Source of the DNA: Oscillospiraceae bacterium
GTDB lineage: Bacteria > Bacillota > Clostridia > Oscillospirales > Ruminococcaceae
Direction: 5' to 3'
DNA: 64,000 nt
Assembly: GCA_017550285.1 (NCBI GenBank)
Contig: JAFZPP010000037.1
Location: 1-64,000, forward strand
Shown: positions 36,256 to 44,548 of the stretch, piece by piece
How positions within the stretch are numbered: position 1 is the first letter of the stretch
Layout: each line of letters starts with the position of its first letter
Made by a program: the position numbers and the translations under genes
The notes under the pieces: generated by a model
What the model was told of the DNA's origin: nothing
The model's input: the letters and a program-made list of their open reading frames with translations, nothing else
The model's database searches: none

Positions 36256-36291
36256 TGTAAACCTTTTCAGGCTGTTTTCCTACTATATAGG
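36256..36291 (+). promoter_or_regulatory. Candidate ECF-type promoter, possibly autoregulatory
   Basis: TGTAAACC (36256-36263) is followed after 16 bp by CTACTATATAGG. It resembles ECF -35/-10 elements and the site at 43286-43324 (TGTAACC, 16 bp, GGTCTAATATATTAGG). It lies 34 bp before the sigma gene. Confidence 0.45.
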
Positions 36292-36324
36292 TGAGATCTC
36301 AAATCTTCGTCAGGAGGTGACACG

Positions 36325-36882
36325 ATGCAGGATGCAGAACTGCTTGCGCTCTATCAGGTGCGCGATGAATCTGCGATTCGGGAAACTGATGCAAAATACG
36401 GCAGACATCTGAGACAGATCGCAGAGGAGCTGCTCGCAAATCAGCAGGATGCCGAAGAAATCGTCAGCGATGTGCTGATGCAGGCATGGAGCAGAATTCC
36501 GGATGAACCGCCCGCGCATCTGTTTGCATATCTGGCTGCTGTGACGCGCAATCTTTCGATGAACCGTCTGGATGCACGCAACGCAAAGCGGCGCGGCGGC
36601 GGAAAGCTGCCTGCCGTACTGGATGAGCTTTCGGAATGCGTTGCGGACAGCAGCTCGGTCGAGCAGGCTGTCTCGGAACGGCTGCTCGATGATGCGCTCT
36701 GCCGTTTTCTTGATTCGCTGACGGCAGAACAGCGCACGACCTTTGTTCTGCGGTATTACTATGCAATGCCGCTTCCGGAAATCGCCGCGCGGAAGCAGGT
36801 CAGTGTCAGCACGGTCAAGGTCACGCTGATGCGCCTGCGGAAAAAGCTGCGGCAGTATCTTGAACTGGAGGGTTTACTATGA
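36325..36882 (+). CDS. ECF-type RNA polymerase sigma factor
   Basis: This 185-residue sigma-70-family protein has region 2 (about 20-85, NQQDAEEIVSDVLMQAWSRI and AYLAAVTRNLSMNRLD) and region 4 (about 120-178, SLTAEQRTTFVLRYYYAMPLPEIA with STVKVTLMRLRKKLRQYL). CAGGAGGTG precedes the ATG. The 4-nt overlap with the next gene marks that protein as its likely membrane anti-sigma factor. Two promoters lie upstream, one of ECF type, suggesting autoregulation. Confidence 0.93.
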   Translation: MQDAELLALYQVRDESAIRETDAKYGRHLRQIAEELLANQQDAEEIVSDVLMQAWSRIPDEPPAHLFAYLAAVTRNLSMNRLDARNAKRRGGGKLPAVLDELSECVADSSSVEQAVSERLLDDALCRFLDSLTAEQRTTFVLRYYYAMPLPEIAARKQVSVSTVKVTLMRLRKKLRQYLELEGLL

Positions 36883-38543
36883 CACAGAGAGATTTGTTTG
36901 ATGCGCTCGGCAGACTGCCGGAATCCTACCGTCTGGAAGCGTTGGAGCAGCCGGAGACGGATGCGGCAGACGAGATCAATACCCTGTTTACACAGGATAT
37001 GCGGCAGCATGCAGAAGAAGCAAAGCCGCAGACGGCACCGGATGAGCAGCCCACTTCCGCAGAGCGCGGGAGCGTGTTCAGCCAGACGGCGCCGCATATC
37101 AGAAAAGAGCAGAATCCGATCCGCAATGTAACAATCGGGCTGACGGCAATCGCCGCTGTCATTGCGCTGACTGTCGGGGCTGTTATCTGGCGCGTCAATC
37201 AGGAAACGATTGAAACAATCGGCAGTCCTGCGGCATCGTCCGGACAGTCTGCGGTCACGGAGATGCAGACACAGACCGATGCTGCCGGTGAACCGGTCAC
37301 AGAGACAACAACAACGGCTGCTGTGCAGGCAAATGATGAAGCAGTCACGACCGCAGTACCGCAGGCGGAGCAGGAGGAATCCGTCCATACCGCGGAGACC
37401 AATATCTTCGGCGGAAAGGGTGCACTGCGGATTGTCGGCATACAATTATATATGTCGGAGCCGTTCCTTGAGGATGAAGAATACTGGTATCTCGGCGGCA
37501 AAGGGCGCGTCAGCAAAACGGAAACCGATGCACAGGGCAAATATTGTGAGGAGCTGCTCTGTCAGACGCCTGGCTGTCTGCATCAATCGCCGGAGTGTCT
37601 GTATTATCGCTATCAGTCATTGCTGACGGACGGCGAGGAACTCTATCTGCCGTATGATCACGGACATATTGAATTTAACGGTGTGGGCAGCGGCGAACTT
37701 GCGCGTCTGCTTCCGGACGGAACAGAGGAGGATTTTTTTGTGATCGACATGTATGAAATCCTCACCGGATTCCGGAATGCGGGAAATTCTGCGGACGCGA
37801 ATGATTATGAACGAATCTATATTTATGATCTGCAAAAGCTCGGTGATTCCGGCAATTATCTGATTCACGGGCAGCTCCAGCATGAGGACATCGGTTCGCT
37901 GAGCATTGATTTCAATGTGATCTATACCCCTGAGACACACCAGAAAATCTTTCTGCCGTGGGAAAAATATGACTGGCAGTATGATGCGCAGAGCGGGCAG
38001 CTTTTCGGCTGTTATGCCGCGGATGAGTATGCAGCAAGCAAAGGCTTTACGCGGGATGCTCAATTTGGTCTGTATGATATTCATACCGGCGAATGCATCA
38101 GGCAAAGCGGTATCGTTCCGAATATGTCGGAAGCAGTGATGCTGAACGGTACGGTTTATTTTATCCGGCGAATCGAATCCGAGCAGCGATTTATCGTTGA
38201 CGGAAAAGAGCAGGGCGGCAGACTGGTGCAAACCGATTCGCTCTGCACCTATGATTTTGAGACAGGGAAGCAGACGGTTTTGCAGGAGGAGATCGACTTT
38301 TCGCAGATTGAACTCTGCGGCGGCAGGCTGCTCTGCAAGCGGAGTGCGCGCGTCGGCAAGGATCAGCTGTTCTTTCTGAATCCGGCAGATATGTCGGAGG
38401 AGGTGCTCTTTGAAACGCCGAATAAGATTCCGGTGCTTTACTGCTGCACGAATCCGGATTTCCTACTGGTGCAGGGCGAATACGGTGCAGAGGGTTTCAT
38501 TGTTGACGGTGAATTGAAGCGGTTTGATTTCAAGCTCTTCTGA
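36879..38543 (+). CDS. Membrane-bound putative anti-sigma factor with large exported domain
   Basis: This 554-residue protein has an acidic N-terminal cytoplasmic region of about 85 residues. One membrane helix (VTIGLTAIAAVIALTVGAVIW) and a Thr/Glu/Ala-rich linker follow. The exported domain has recurring beta-strand motifs (DGEELYLPYDHGH, GQLFGCYAADEYA, GTVYFIRRIE) that suggest a propeller-like fold. Position after an ECF sigma gene with a 4-nt overlap is the main evidence for anti-sigma function. No zinc anti-sigma motif was seen. Confidence 0.7.
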   Translation: MTQRDLFDALGRLPESYRLEALEQPETDAADEINTLFTQDMRQHAEEAKPQTAPDEQPTSAERGSVFSQTAPHIRKEQNPIRNVTIGLTAIAAVIALTVGAVIWRVNQETIETIGSPAASSGQSAVTEMQTQTDAAGEPVTETTTTAAVQANDEAVTTAVPQAEQEESVHTAETNIFGGKGALRIVGIQLYMSEPFLEDEEYWYLGGKGRVSKTETDAQGKYCEELLCQTPGCLHQSPECLYYRYQSLLTDGEELYLPYDHGHIEFNGVGSGELARLLPDGTEEDFFVIDMYEILTGFRNAGNSADANDYERIYIYDLQKLGDSGNYLIHGQLQHEDIGSLSIDFNVIYTPETHQKIFLPWEKYDWQYDAQSGQLFGCYAADEYAASKGFTRDAQFGLYDIHTGECIRQSGIVPNMSEAVMLNGTVYFIRRIESEQRFIVDGKEQGGRLVQTDSLCTYDFETGKQTVLQEEIDFSQIELCGGRLLCKRSARVGKDQLFFLNPADMSEEVLFETPNKIPVLYCCTNPDFLLVQGEYGAEGFIVDGELKRFDFKLF

Positions 38544-38562
38544 TAATAAAAAGAAGATATAT

Positions 38563-38602
38563 GCCCCTGCGTGTTTCAAAGCACGCGGGGGCTGTGTTTG
38601 TT
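38563..38602 (+). terminator. Terminator of the first sigma/anti-sigma operon
   Basis: An 11-bp stem GCCCCTGCGTG / CACGCGGGGGC (38563-38592) is followed by a U-rich stretch (TGTGTTTGTT). Confidence 0.65.
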
Positions 38603-38633
38603 CGTGCATATTTCAGCATACGGCTGCCGGAAG

Positions 38634-38687
38634 GTCAGCAAAAATGCCATAGTATCCCTGACCGAAAAATCAGAGATACTATGGCAT
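38634..38687 (-). terminator. Terminator of the second sigma/anti-sigma operon
   Basis: An 18-bp near-perfect stem (38644-38661 with 38670-38687) is followed on the minus strand by ATTTTTGC. Confidence 0.8.
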
Positions 38688-38704
38688 AAATCATTTGTAT
38701 CAGC

Positions 38705-40612
38705 TTACTTTTTGATCATCAGAATATACTCCTGACGGAAGATGACTTCCTTTTTGCTGCCGGAATTGTCAGCAGCATGGTAATCAATCAGGATCGAAAG
38801 CTGTCTGCTCCGCGGCGAATCCGTCAGATTGACGTTACTGATGTCAATCGGCAGCGTATAGCGAAGCGGGACACAATTCTCTGATGTCAGATCGGGTGTG
38901 AACGCAGCAGCTGCATCCGGAATCGAAGAAGGCTCGAGTTGATTCGTAACGGGATTCATATAGGAGCCAAAATCGTAAGGCTCGATTATGACGATATTTT
39001 CCCCTGCCGAATTGCCGTATGTGATCGGCTCATCCGATGCCATTGCCGGTCGGATTTCAATCGAGATATCCTGATTTTTCAGATTCGTGTCCGGTGTCCA
39101 TTCAAAGGTGAAGTTCAGGAGATTGTTTTCATCCGGCGCGATTTCCTCCCCGATGCCTTTCAGTTCCCTGCCGTTCAGCAGCAGCTTTGCATATTTGCTG
39201 TAAGCTGCGACCTGCTCGAATACTGCCTGCTCCGCCGGTGTCAAATCCGGATAATAGTCTGTAATGTTGCGGAACGGCTCACCTGTTTCGTAATCCTTTG
39301 CGGAATAAACGACACACGGGACATCCTCCGGCGCAAGCCGCGGCTCGGCATTATAATCATGCTCAGAATCTGTTGTCGTTGTCTCCGTTTCCGTTGTATC
39401 GGTGATCGGCGGTTCGGTCGTCGGCTGATAAGGATACTGGAGCGCGCCCTTTGCCGTATCCAGCGGATGATCGTAGAGAATGTGGATAAACGCGACCGCA
39501 TTGCCCGCGACATCATATGTGCCGAAATAGGTGTCATCGCCGGCGCAGTATTTTTCCACAACCGTATTGTTCTCGTCAACCTGCATGATCGTGTCATCGA
39601 AGCCGAGCTGCGTGCCCTTTTGCTGCAAGGAATAGATCGTCTGTTCCCAGCCTGACGTCCTGTCTGTTTCAAAGCTGTTGCTGATGCAGAACATACCGAA
39701 CGGGGAAATAGCAGTCCGGCGCAGCGGAATTTCGCCGAGGTCTTTTTCAAACTGCGGCGGATTGACATAATTTGCATCCGGACACATTCTGTTGACATCA
39801 TAGGTGAAATACAGATCGGAGCCGCGGTCATAGAGCGGAACACTCTGCGGCGTATAATCCAGCTCATACAGCGTTTCATCCGAATCGGCGTTCTGTCCGG
39901 CGCCTTCTGTTTCCAGTCTGTCAAAATGATATTTCAGCTTTGTACCTTCTGCGGAGAACGGAATGCCGTCGGTATTGTAAACAATGCCGCAGAGATGCCA
40001 GACGCCGTTGTCCGGTTCAGGTGTCTGACCGGGCATGAATCCGTAGGTAAACTGGCTTGTCACAGGACCGTCCTGATCAGAGCTCCTGAATGTGATTGCC
40101 GGAAATGTTTGCTGAAATTCATCCGTTGTCTGTCCTTTCAGCGGCGTGACATCATAGAAGTAATAGAGCACCCAGTCGCAGCCGGTGACGGCTTTCAGCT
40201 CGACGCGCCAGTTTTCATCCTCGGCGGAAACGTCATCAAAATCTCTGCCCCAGCCGGTAAAATCAAAATCGCAGGGCTTTCCGGTTTTCGCGGCATAATA
40301 TTCCTGCATCCGGCTGACATAGCAGGGCAGGACTTCCGTATCGACCGCGGCGGATACATCCTCGATCTCGGATGCGATGCTTGTCGCAGCGGAGAAATCC
40401 GTCTGCTGATTTCTGCCGTGCAGCAGCAGATAGCCGCCGCCGACATTTGCAGCAAGCAGCGCTGCCGCGATTGCGGTTCCGGCGATTCTGCCGCCGCGTT
40501 TTGTCATATGAATATTCTTTTGCTGTGCCATATTCAGAACCTCCTGTTTGCAGGCAGGATCGTGTTTGATTTTATCGACCGCGCTGCAATACTGCTGAAT
40601 TTTCTTTTCCAT
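38705..40612 (-). CDS. Membrane-bound putative anti-sigma factor with large exported domain
   Basis: This 635-residue protein has a short cytoplasmic N-terminus (MEKKIQQYCSAVDKIKHD), one membrane helix near residues 40-63 (GRIAGTAIAAALLAANVGGGYLLL) and a large exported part with a Thr-rich linker (TTEPPITDTTETETTTTD). It overlaps the 3' end of the ECF sigma gene by 41 nt, and AGAGGAG precedes the ATG. Anti-sigma function is inferred from order and topology. The exported domain was not recognised. Confidence 0.7.
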   Translation of the reverse strand: MEKKIQQYCSAVDKIKHDPACKQEVLNMAQQKNIHMTKRGGRIAGTAIAAALLAANVGGGYLLLHGRNQQTDFSAATSIASEIEDVSAAVDTEVLPCYVSRMQEYYAAKTGKPCDFDFTGWGRDFDDVSAEDENWRVELKAVTGCDWVLYYFYDVTPLKGQTTDEFQQTFPAITFRSSDQDGPVTSQFTYGFMPGQTPEPDNGVWHLCGIVYNTDGIPFSAEGTKLKYHFDRLETEGAGQNADSDETLYELDYTPQSVPLYDRGSDLYFTYDVNRMCPDANYVNPPQFEKDLGEIPLRRTAISPFGMFCISNSFETDRTSGWEQTIYSLQQKGTQLGFDDTIMQVDENNTVVEKYCAGDDTYFGTYDVAGNAVAFIHILYDHPLDTAKGALQYPYQPTTEPPITDTTETETTTTDSEHDYNAEPRLAPEDVPCVVYSAKDYETGEPFRNITDYYPDLTPAEQAVFEQVAAYSKYAKLLLNGRELKGIGEEIAPDENNLLNFTFEWTPDTNLKNQDISIEIRPAMASDEPITYGNSAGENIVIIEPYDFGSYMNPVTNQLEPSSIPDAAAAFTPDLTSENCVPLRYTLPIDISNVNLTDSPRSRQLSILIDYHAADNSGSKKEVIFRQEYILMIKK

Positions 40613-41081
40613 TATGCATACTCCTCTCAAGCGCGTTTTTGAGCAGCTTTCGTGCCCGGTAAAGCTGCGTCTGGACTGCGGTTTCACTTCTTCCCTTCAT
40701 GCCTGCAATCTCTGCGACGGAATAATTTTCGTAGTAGTAGAGATGAATCACGGAGCGGTATTTCGCGGGCAGGCTCATGACGGCGTGCCAGACCTCGCTT
40801 TCCTCCGGCGTCTCAAACGGGATATCGGCGTCCTCCAAGGGGACGGTAAACCGATAGCGGAATGAGCGCAGCAGGTCTTTTGCGAGATTGATTGTCACGC
40901 GCATCATCCATGCAGTTTCATGGGATTCGGTATCGAATTCCTTTCCGCAGGCGAAGCGTTTGAGGAACACCTCTGAGGTCAGGTCCTCCGCGTCGGCGCG
41001 GTTTTTGCAGTAGGCGAAAGCGAGCCGGTAGACTGATTCATGGTATTTATCGTAGATTTGTTCCATTTCGTGTTGTTCCAC
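40572..41081 (-). CDS. ECF-type RNA polymerase sigma factor
   Basis: This 169-residue sigma-70-family protein has region 2 (YRLAFAYCKNRADAEDLTSEVFLKRF) and region 4 (MSLPAKYRSVIHLYYYENYSVAEIAGMKGRSETAVQTQLYRARKLLK). The start is GTG at 41081 with GAGG 5 nt upstream. It forms an operon with the putative anti-sigma gene at 38705. It is distinct in sequence from the sigma factor at 36325. Confidence 0.93.
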   Translation of the reverse strand: MEQHEMEQIYDKYHESVYRLAFAYCKNRADAEDLTSEVFLKRFACGKEFDTESHETAWMMRVTINLAKDLLRSFRYRFTVPLEDADIPFETPEESEVWHAVMSLPAKYRSVIHLYYYENYSVAEIAGMKGRSETAVQTQLYRARKLLKNALERSMHNGKENSAVLQRGR

Positions 41082-41513
41082 GGGTTCCTCACCTCGATTC
41101 GGATCATGTTATTTGGTATTGAAGCGCTTCTATATTGTAAACGATTGAGACGGCGAAAATATCACAGAATTCTGAATTTTTTTCTTTTTCAAAATGATAA
41201 TCGCGTGTTTTTTGCGTATTATCTGAGAAATAATGCTTTCGATTTGATTCAGAAACCTGTGCCTCGCTTTCCTGCCCTCGCATTCGCGCCCCGCGCTCAA
41301 CAAAAAATATCATCGGACATAGGATAGAGAAACCCAAAACTGAAAGTTTCAATCCGCTGTGAAACGCAAAAAATACCAGAAAAGAAAAGCATATTCTATG
41401 CCGCACCGCATATACTACTCTCGCAGACGCGGCAGAGATTCCGGTGCAGCATTCCCTTGCAGCGCCGTTTCCCTCCTCCGTGCGCTGCAAATCCACGAAA
41501 TGAGGATCAAATC
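41082..41513. other. Divergent gap without a supported gene
   Basis: These 432 bp separate the second ECF sigma gene from the DUF378 gene. A minus-strand frame of 130 codons is present but has no ribosome site or recognisable sequence. I see no clear promoter, hairpin or RNA. Confidence 0.5.
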
Positions 41514-41723
41514 ATGTGGGATAAGCTTGCTCTGATACTGCTGGTCATCGGCGGTATCAACTGGGGGCTCGTCGGGATCTTTGAACTCGATCTCGTCGCC
41601 TGGATGTTCGGCGGTGCCGCGTCGATCGTGAGCAGACTGATCTACATTCTGGTGGCGCTTTCCGCCGTCTGGTGTATTTCATTCCTGTTCCGAGACCGCT
41701 CTCCGGTGCGCGCCGAGGCGTAA
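41514..41723 (+). CDS. DUF378 family small membrane protein
   Basis: This 69-residue protein has two membrane helices and the family signature LLVIGGINWGLVG followed by IYILVALSAVWCISFLF, as in YuzA-like DUF378 proteins of unknown function. GAGGATCAAATC precedes the ATG. Confidence 0.9.
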   Translation: MWDKLALILLVIGGINWGLVGIFELDLVAWMFGGAASIVSRLIYILVALSAVWCISFLFRDRSPVRAEA

Positions 41724-41743
41724 TTCCTTTCCCCCTTTCTTTG

Positions 41744-41784
41744 CGCCCTGTATGCGGAATGCTCCGTATACGGGGCGTTTTTTT
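41744..41784 (+). terminator. Terminator after the DUF378 gene
   Basis: A long stem with G-U pairs (41744-41757 with 41763-41777) is followed by seven T residues. Confidence 0.8.
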
Positions 41785-41874
41785 GGATTCGACATTCTCC
41801 GACAACTGTCTTTTCACGATATGCCCAAATTTTGCGGCAAGATTCGTACAGATTGACAAAAAGTTCCGTTTGAC

Positions 41875-41903
41875 TTGCGTTTTTGATGAAAATATGATAT
41901 ACT
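41875..41903 (+). promoter_or_regulatory. Predicted promoter of the aldose epimerase gene
   Basis: TTGCGT (41875-41880), 17 bp, TATACT (41898-41903), 67 bp before the gene. Confidence 0.5.
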
Positions 41904-41969
41904 AAAGTGAAACACTGGGTTACTATAAAAATATATAGAAGAACTGAGTAAGGAGGATAAATCTGTATC

Positions 41970-42974
41970 ATGAATACGACACAGCAAACAACCCTCAACG
42001 GTACGCCCTGCATTATGCTTTCTGCCGGCGGATATGAGGCTTATATTGCTTATGAAATCGGCTCGAATGTCATCCGCCTTCGGGATATAAAGCACAATAT
42101 TGACGTATTCCGCTATTCTCCGGATAATACCGCTGAAACGCTGAAACAGTCCGCCGAGGTCTGGGGACTGCCTACGCTCTATCTGCCGAACCGCTTTGCC
42201 GACGGCATTCTGAAAACCTCGGATGCAGTCTATCAGCTGCCGCTCAATGAGCCGGATCCCTATCACAACCATATTCACGGATTCCTGCACAAGCGCATTC
42301 ATACCGTCATTGCACATCACGCCGACGAGAACTGCGCTGTCGTCAAGACCGCTTACGATTACGATGAAAAGGATCCGTTTTTCCCGTATCTTCCGCTTCG
42401 CTTCCGTGTTGAGCTGACCTTTACGCTCAGCGAATACGGTCTGGAGCACAAGATTGCGATGATCAATCTCTCGGAGAAGGCACTGCCGATTTCCATTGCA
42501 ACGCATACGACCATTCAGGCACCGTTTTTGGACGGTGCAAAGCCGGAGGATATGCGCCTGACGGTGCCGATCGGCAAGCGCTGCGAGCTCAATGAGCGCT
42601 GTCTGCCGACTGAGCGTCTGCTTGATCTCAAGCTCTCCGATCTGGAATATAAGAACGGTACAAAGTGTCCGGTGCTCCAGAATCTGGATAACGATATGTA
42701 TCAGGCGGAGAACGGCAAGCTGGACGGTCAGGATTTCTACGGCGTGATCGTCGAGGATGAGCCCTCCGGCAGAAAAATCTGCTATGAGGTCAGTCCGGAG
42801 TATAAGTTCTGGATCATCTGGAACGATAAGGGCTTCAACGGTTACTTCTGTCCGGAGCCGATGACGGCAATGATCGACGCGCCGAATCTCGATCTGCCGC
42901 CGGAAATCACGGGCTATCAGGAGCTCAAGCCGCATTGTGCCTTTGAAGCGAATCAGCGGTTCTTCACTGTTTGA
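41970..42974 (+). CDS. Aldose 1-epimerase family protein (GalM-like)
   Basis: This 334-residue protein of the galactose mutarotase superfamily interconverts sugar anomers in characterised members. NHIHGFLH supplies the first conserved His, ISIATHTTIQAP the second, and CPEPMTAMIDAPN the C-terminal catalytic Glu region. It is followed after 27 bp by the first small YGPD lipoprotein-like gene, with which it probably shares a transcript ending at 43211-43254. The physiological sugar is unknown. Confidence 0.88.
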   Translation: MNTTQQTTLNGTPCIMLSAGGYEAYIAYEIGSNVIRLRDIKHNIDVFRYSPDNTAETLKQSAEVWGLPTLYLPNRFADGILKTSDAVYQLPLNEPDPYHNHIHGFLHKRIHTVIAHHADENCAVVKTAYDYDEKDPFFPYLPLRFRVELTFTLSEYGLEHKIAMINLSEKALPISIATHTTIQAPFLDGAKPEDMRLTVPIGKRCELNERCLPTERLLDLKLSDLEYKNGTKCPVLQNLDNDMYQAENGKLDGQDFYGVIVEDEPSGRKICYEVSPEYKFWIIWNDKGFNGYFCPEPMTAMIDAPNLDLPPEITGYQELKPHCAFEANQRFFTV

Positions 42975-43001
42975 GGATATTCCCGAAAGGGGGAATGTGA
43001 C

Positions 43002-43196
43002 ATGAAGCATTCGGATCAGAAGAAGCTGACCTCTATGGTCTGTGCAGGCGTCCTTTCCGTATCGAGTTTTTTCGGCTGTGCATACGGTCCCGACCCGACA
43101 ACAAGTCTGCGGGAGGATTATTCGCTGGAGCTCAGTCAGATGCCTGATTCCGGTGATGCTGCGATCCCCGCGGCGGAATCAATCCGCAATACATAA
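43002..43196 (+). CDS. Small lipoprotein-like peptide with a YGPD motif
   Basis: This 64-residue product has a basic N-terminus, a hydrophobic stretch and a lipobox-like SFFGC26, followed at once by A-Y-G-P-D (Y28-D31). The N-terminus MKHSDQKKLTSMVCAGVLSVS parallels that of the next gene (MKHFNKKSLSAAFCAGMLSLS). AAAGGGGG precedes the ATG. I interpret it as an outlying member of the YGPP family whose transcript comes from the aldose epimerase gene. No dockerin is present. Confidence 0.65.
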   Translation: MKHSDQKKLTSMVCAGVLSVSSFFGCAYGPDPTTSLREDYSLELSQMPDSGDAAIPAAESIRNT

Positions 43197-43210
43197 TATA
43201 AATAGTATAA

Positions 43211-43254
43211 AATCGCGTGATCTTTGCATATCAGATCACGCGATTTATTTTTTT
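43211..43254 (+). terminator. Terminator after the YGPD peptide gene
   Basis: A perfect 12-bp stem AATCGCGTGATC / GATCACGCGATT is followed by TATTTTTTT. It separates this unit from the YGPP operon. Confidence 0.9.
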
Positions 43255-43285
43255 CAGAAAAAACAGAAAAAAACTTGAAATTGGG

Positions 43286-43324
43286 TGTAACCTTTTGCCG
43301 GTTCCTCGGGTCTAATATATTAGG
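43286..43324 (+). promoter_or_regulatory. Candidate ECF-type promoter of the YGPP operon
   Basis: TGTAACCTTTT (43286-43296) and, 16 bp after TGTAACC, GGTCTAATATATTAGG. It matches the arrangement upstream of the sigma gene at 36325. AGGAGG follows at once, then a 19-codon TTG-initiated frame of doubtful reality. Confidence 0.45.
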
Positions 43325-43376
43325 AGGTGCGAAATTGGCTCGGGTCTGTGATTTTTTGATATTTTGCCGTAGATTC

Positions 43377-43405
43377 TTGACAAAATTCGGCTAATATGCT
43401 ATAAT
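43377..43405 (+). promoter_or_regulatory. Sigma-A promoter of the YGPP operon
   Basis: TTGACA (43377-43382), 17 bp, TATAAT (43400-43405), with TGC before the -10, 39 bp upstream of the first gene. Confidence 0.85.
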
Positions 43406-43444
43406 TAAAGTGTATAGCCATATCTTGAAGAAAGGGAACTGCGG

Positions 43445-43666
43445 ATGAAACATTTTAACAAAAAGTCACTGTCTGCTGCGTTTTGTGCCGGCATGCTTTC
43501 GCTCTCTGCCTGTACGGAACCCGTATCTGTATACGGTCCCCCTTCTTCTGTGCAGACACAAGCCGGAATGCAGTCCGTTACCGAGGAACCGCAGGATGTT
43601 TACGGTCCGCCGTCAGCCGGTGAAGATGAACCGGCGGAGGATTCTGCTAATTCCACAGCGGATTGA
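43445..43666 (+). CDS. YGPP-motif lipoprotein, first gene of the operon
   Basis: This 73-residue product has a lipoprotein signal peptide ending LSAC23 and two Y-G-P-P motifs at residues 30-33 and 53-56, separated by a short acidic/Gln-rich spacer. No dockerin is present. GAAAGGGAACTGCGG precedes the ATG. I infer that it is a precursor-like substrate of the radical SAM enzyme at 48396: small size, repeated short motif and shared operon. The layout of a Y-G-x-P motif shortly after a lipobox Cys recalls radical-SAM-associated lipoproteins described in Bacteroidetes (from memory). Confidence 0.75.
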   Translation: MKHFNKKSLSAAFCAGMLSLSACTEPVSVYGPPSSVQTQAGMQSVTEEPQDVYGPPSAGEDEPAEDSANSTAD

Positions 43667-43771
43667 AAACCGGCTTGCGCAGAGCAATGCATGTACTCCT
43701 AGTTTTCCGAGCGCCGGAGCGCGGTCTGCCGTGTTTCCGGAAATGACAGCATGATTCACAGGAGGCAATGT

Positions 43772-44515
43772 ATGAAGAAAACCATTCAAACGCTCATGAC
43801 TGCGGCAGTTTTTGCTGCTGCACTCGGAACCGGTGTCGGGGATACGATATCGGCACAGTATTCTGCCGGTGCCGATGATGTTACGACGGTTCCGCAGACA
43901 ACCTACGGTCCGCCGGTCTGGATGCAGACGACCGACGAAACCGAGGAGGAAACGACAGATCTTCGGGATGAGGGCGAAGCAACGGTCTATACCGACGATG
44001 ATTCCACGACGCCCCTTGAAACGAATCTGCAACTCAGCGGTCAGGTAACGATCCCGATGATGACCACAACACTTGCCACAACGCTTTCATTCATGGGGAC
44101 GACCGCGATTCCGCAGCAGAGTGAAACGACCACCTGTACCACGGTCGCTTTTGAGGGCACGGCACCGATTCCGACAACGACAGAGCCGGAGGAGCTTGTG
44201 ACGCCGGGTGAAGCACCGCTCTATCATGAGCCGGGCGACCCCGACTACAACGGCAGCATTGATGCGCGCGATCTGACGCTGCTCAAGCAGTATCTGCTTT
44301 CCAATAAGGCATACGGCATTGATGCGGAAACCTATGATGTCAATATGGACGGCGATATCAACAGGGAGGACGTCAAGGCGCTGCTGCGTCTGCTGACCGG
44401 CAAGCCGGAGGATGAGGAGGAGAAACCGTCAACGGATGACAGTGATCTGATGACGGCGACAACAACGCTCGGTACGTCAACCTGTCCGCTGTACGGTCCG
44501 CCGCCTGCCTATTGA
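43772..44515 (+). CDS. Secreted YGPP-motif dockerin protein 1
   Basis: This 247-residue exported protein has a signal peptide (MKKTIQTLMTAAVFAAALG), YGPP at 45-48 (YGPPVW) and a long Thr-rich linker. A type I dockerin (about 150-215) has the two calcium repeats YNGSIDARDLTLLKQYL and VNMDGDINREDVKALLRLL, then LTGKPE. A short Thr-rich tail ends in LYGPPPAY. AGGAGG lies upstream of the ATG. Dockerins bind cohesins on cellulosome scaffoldins. No enzyme domain is present, so the protein appears to display the YGPP motifs. Confidence 0.85.
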   Translation: MKKTIQTLMTAAVFAAALGTGVGDTISAQYSAGADDVTTVPQTTYGPPVWMQTTDETEEETTDLRDEGEATVYTDDDSTTPLETNLQLSGQVTIPMMTTTLATTLSFMGTTAIPQQSETTTCTTVAFEGTAPIPTTTEPEELVTPGEAPLYHEPGDPDYNGSIDARDLTLLKQYLLSNKAYGIDAETYDVNMDGDINREDVKALLRLLTGKPEDEEEKPSTDDSDLMTATTTLGTSTCPLYGPPPAY

Positions 44516-44548
44516 TGCTGTACCGAAAAAAGAGAGGGCTGATTGATT

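Noticed and set aside
38705..38960. Second dockerin or YGPP motif in the anti-sigma-like proteins
   Set aside because: Thr-rich linkers resemble those of the YGPP proteins, but neither a dockerin nor the YGPP motif is present.
41104..41496. A 130-codon minus-strand frame between the sigma and DUF378 genes
   Set aside because: No ribosome site, no recognisable domain and odd composition.
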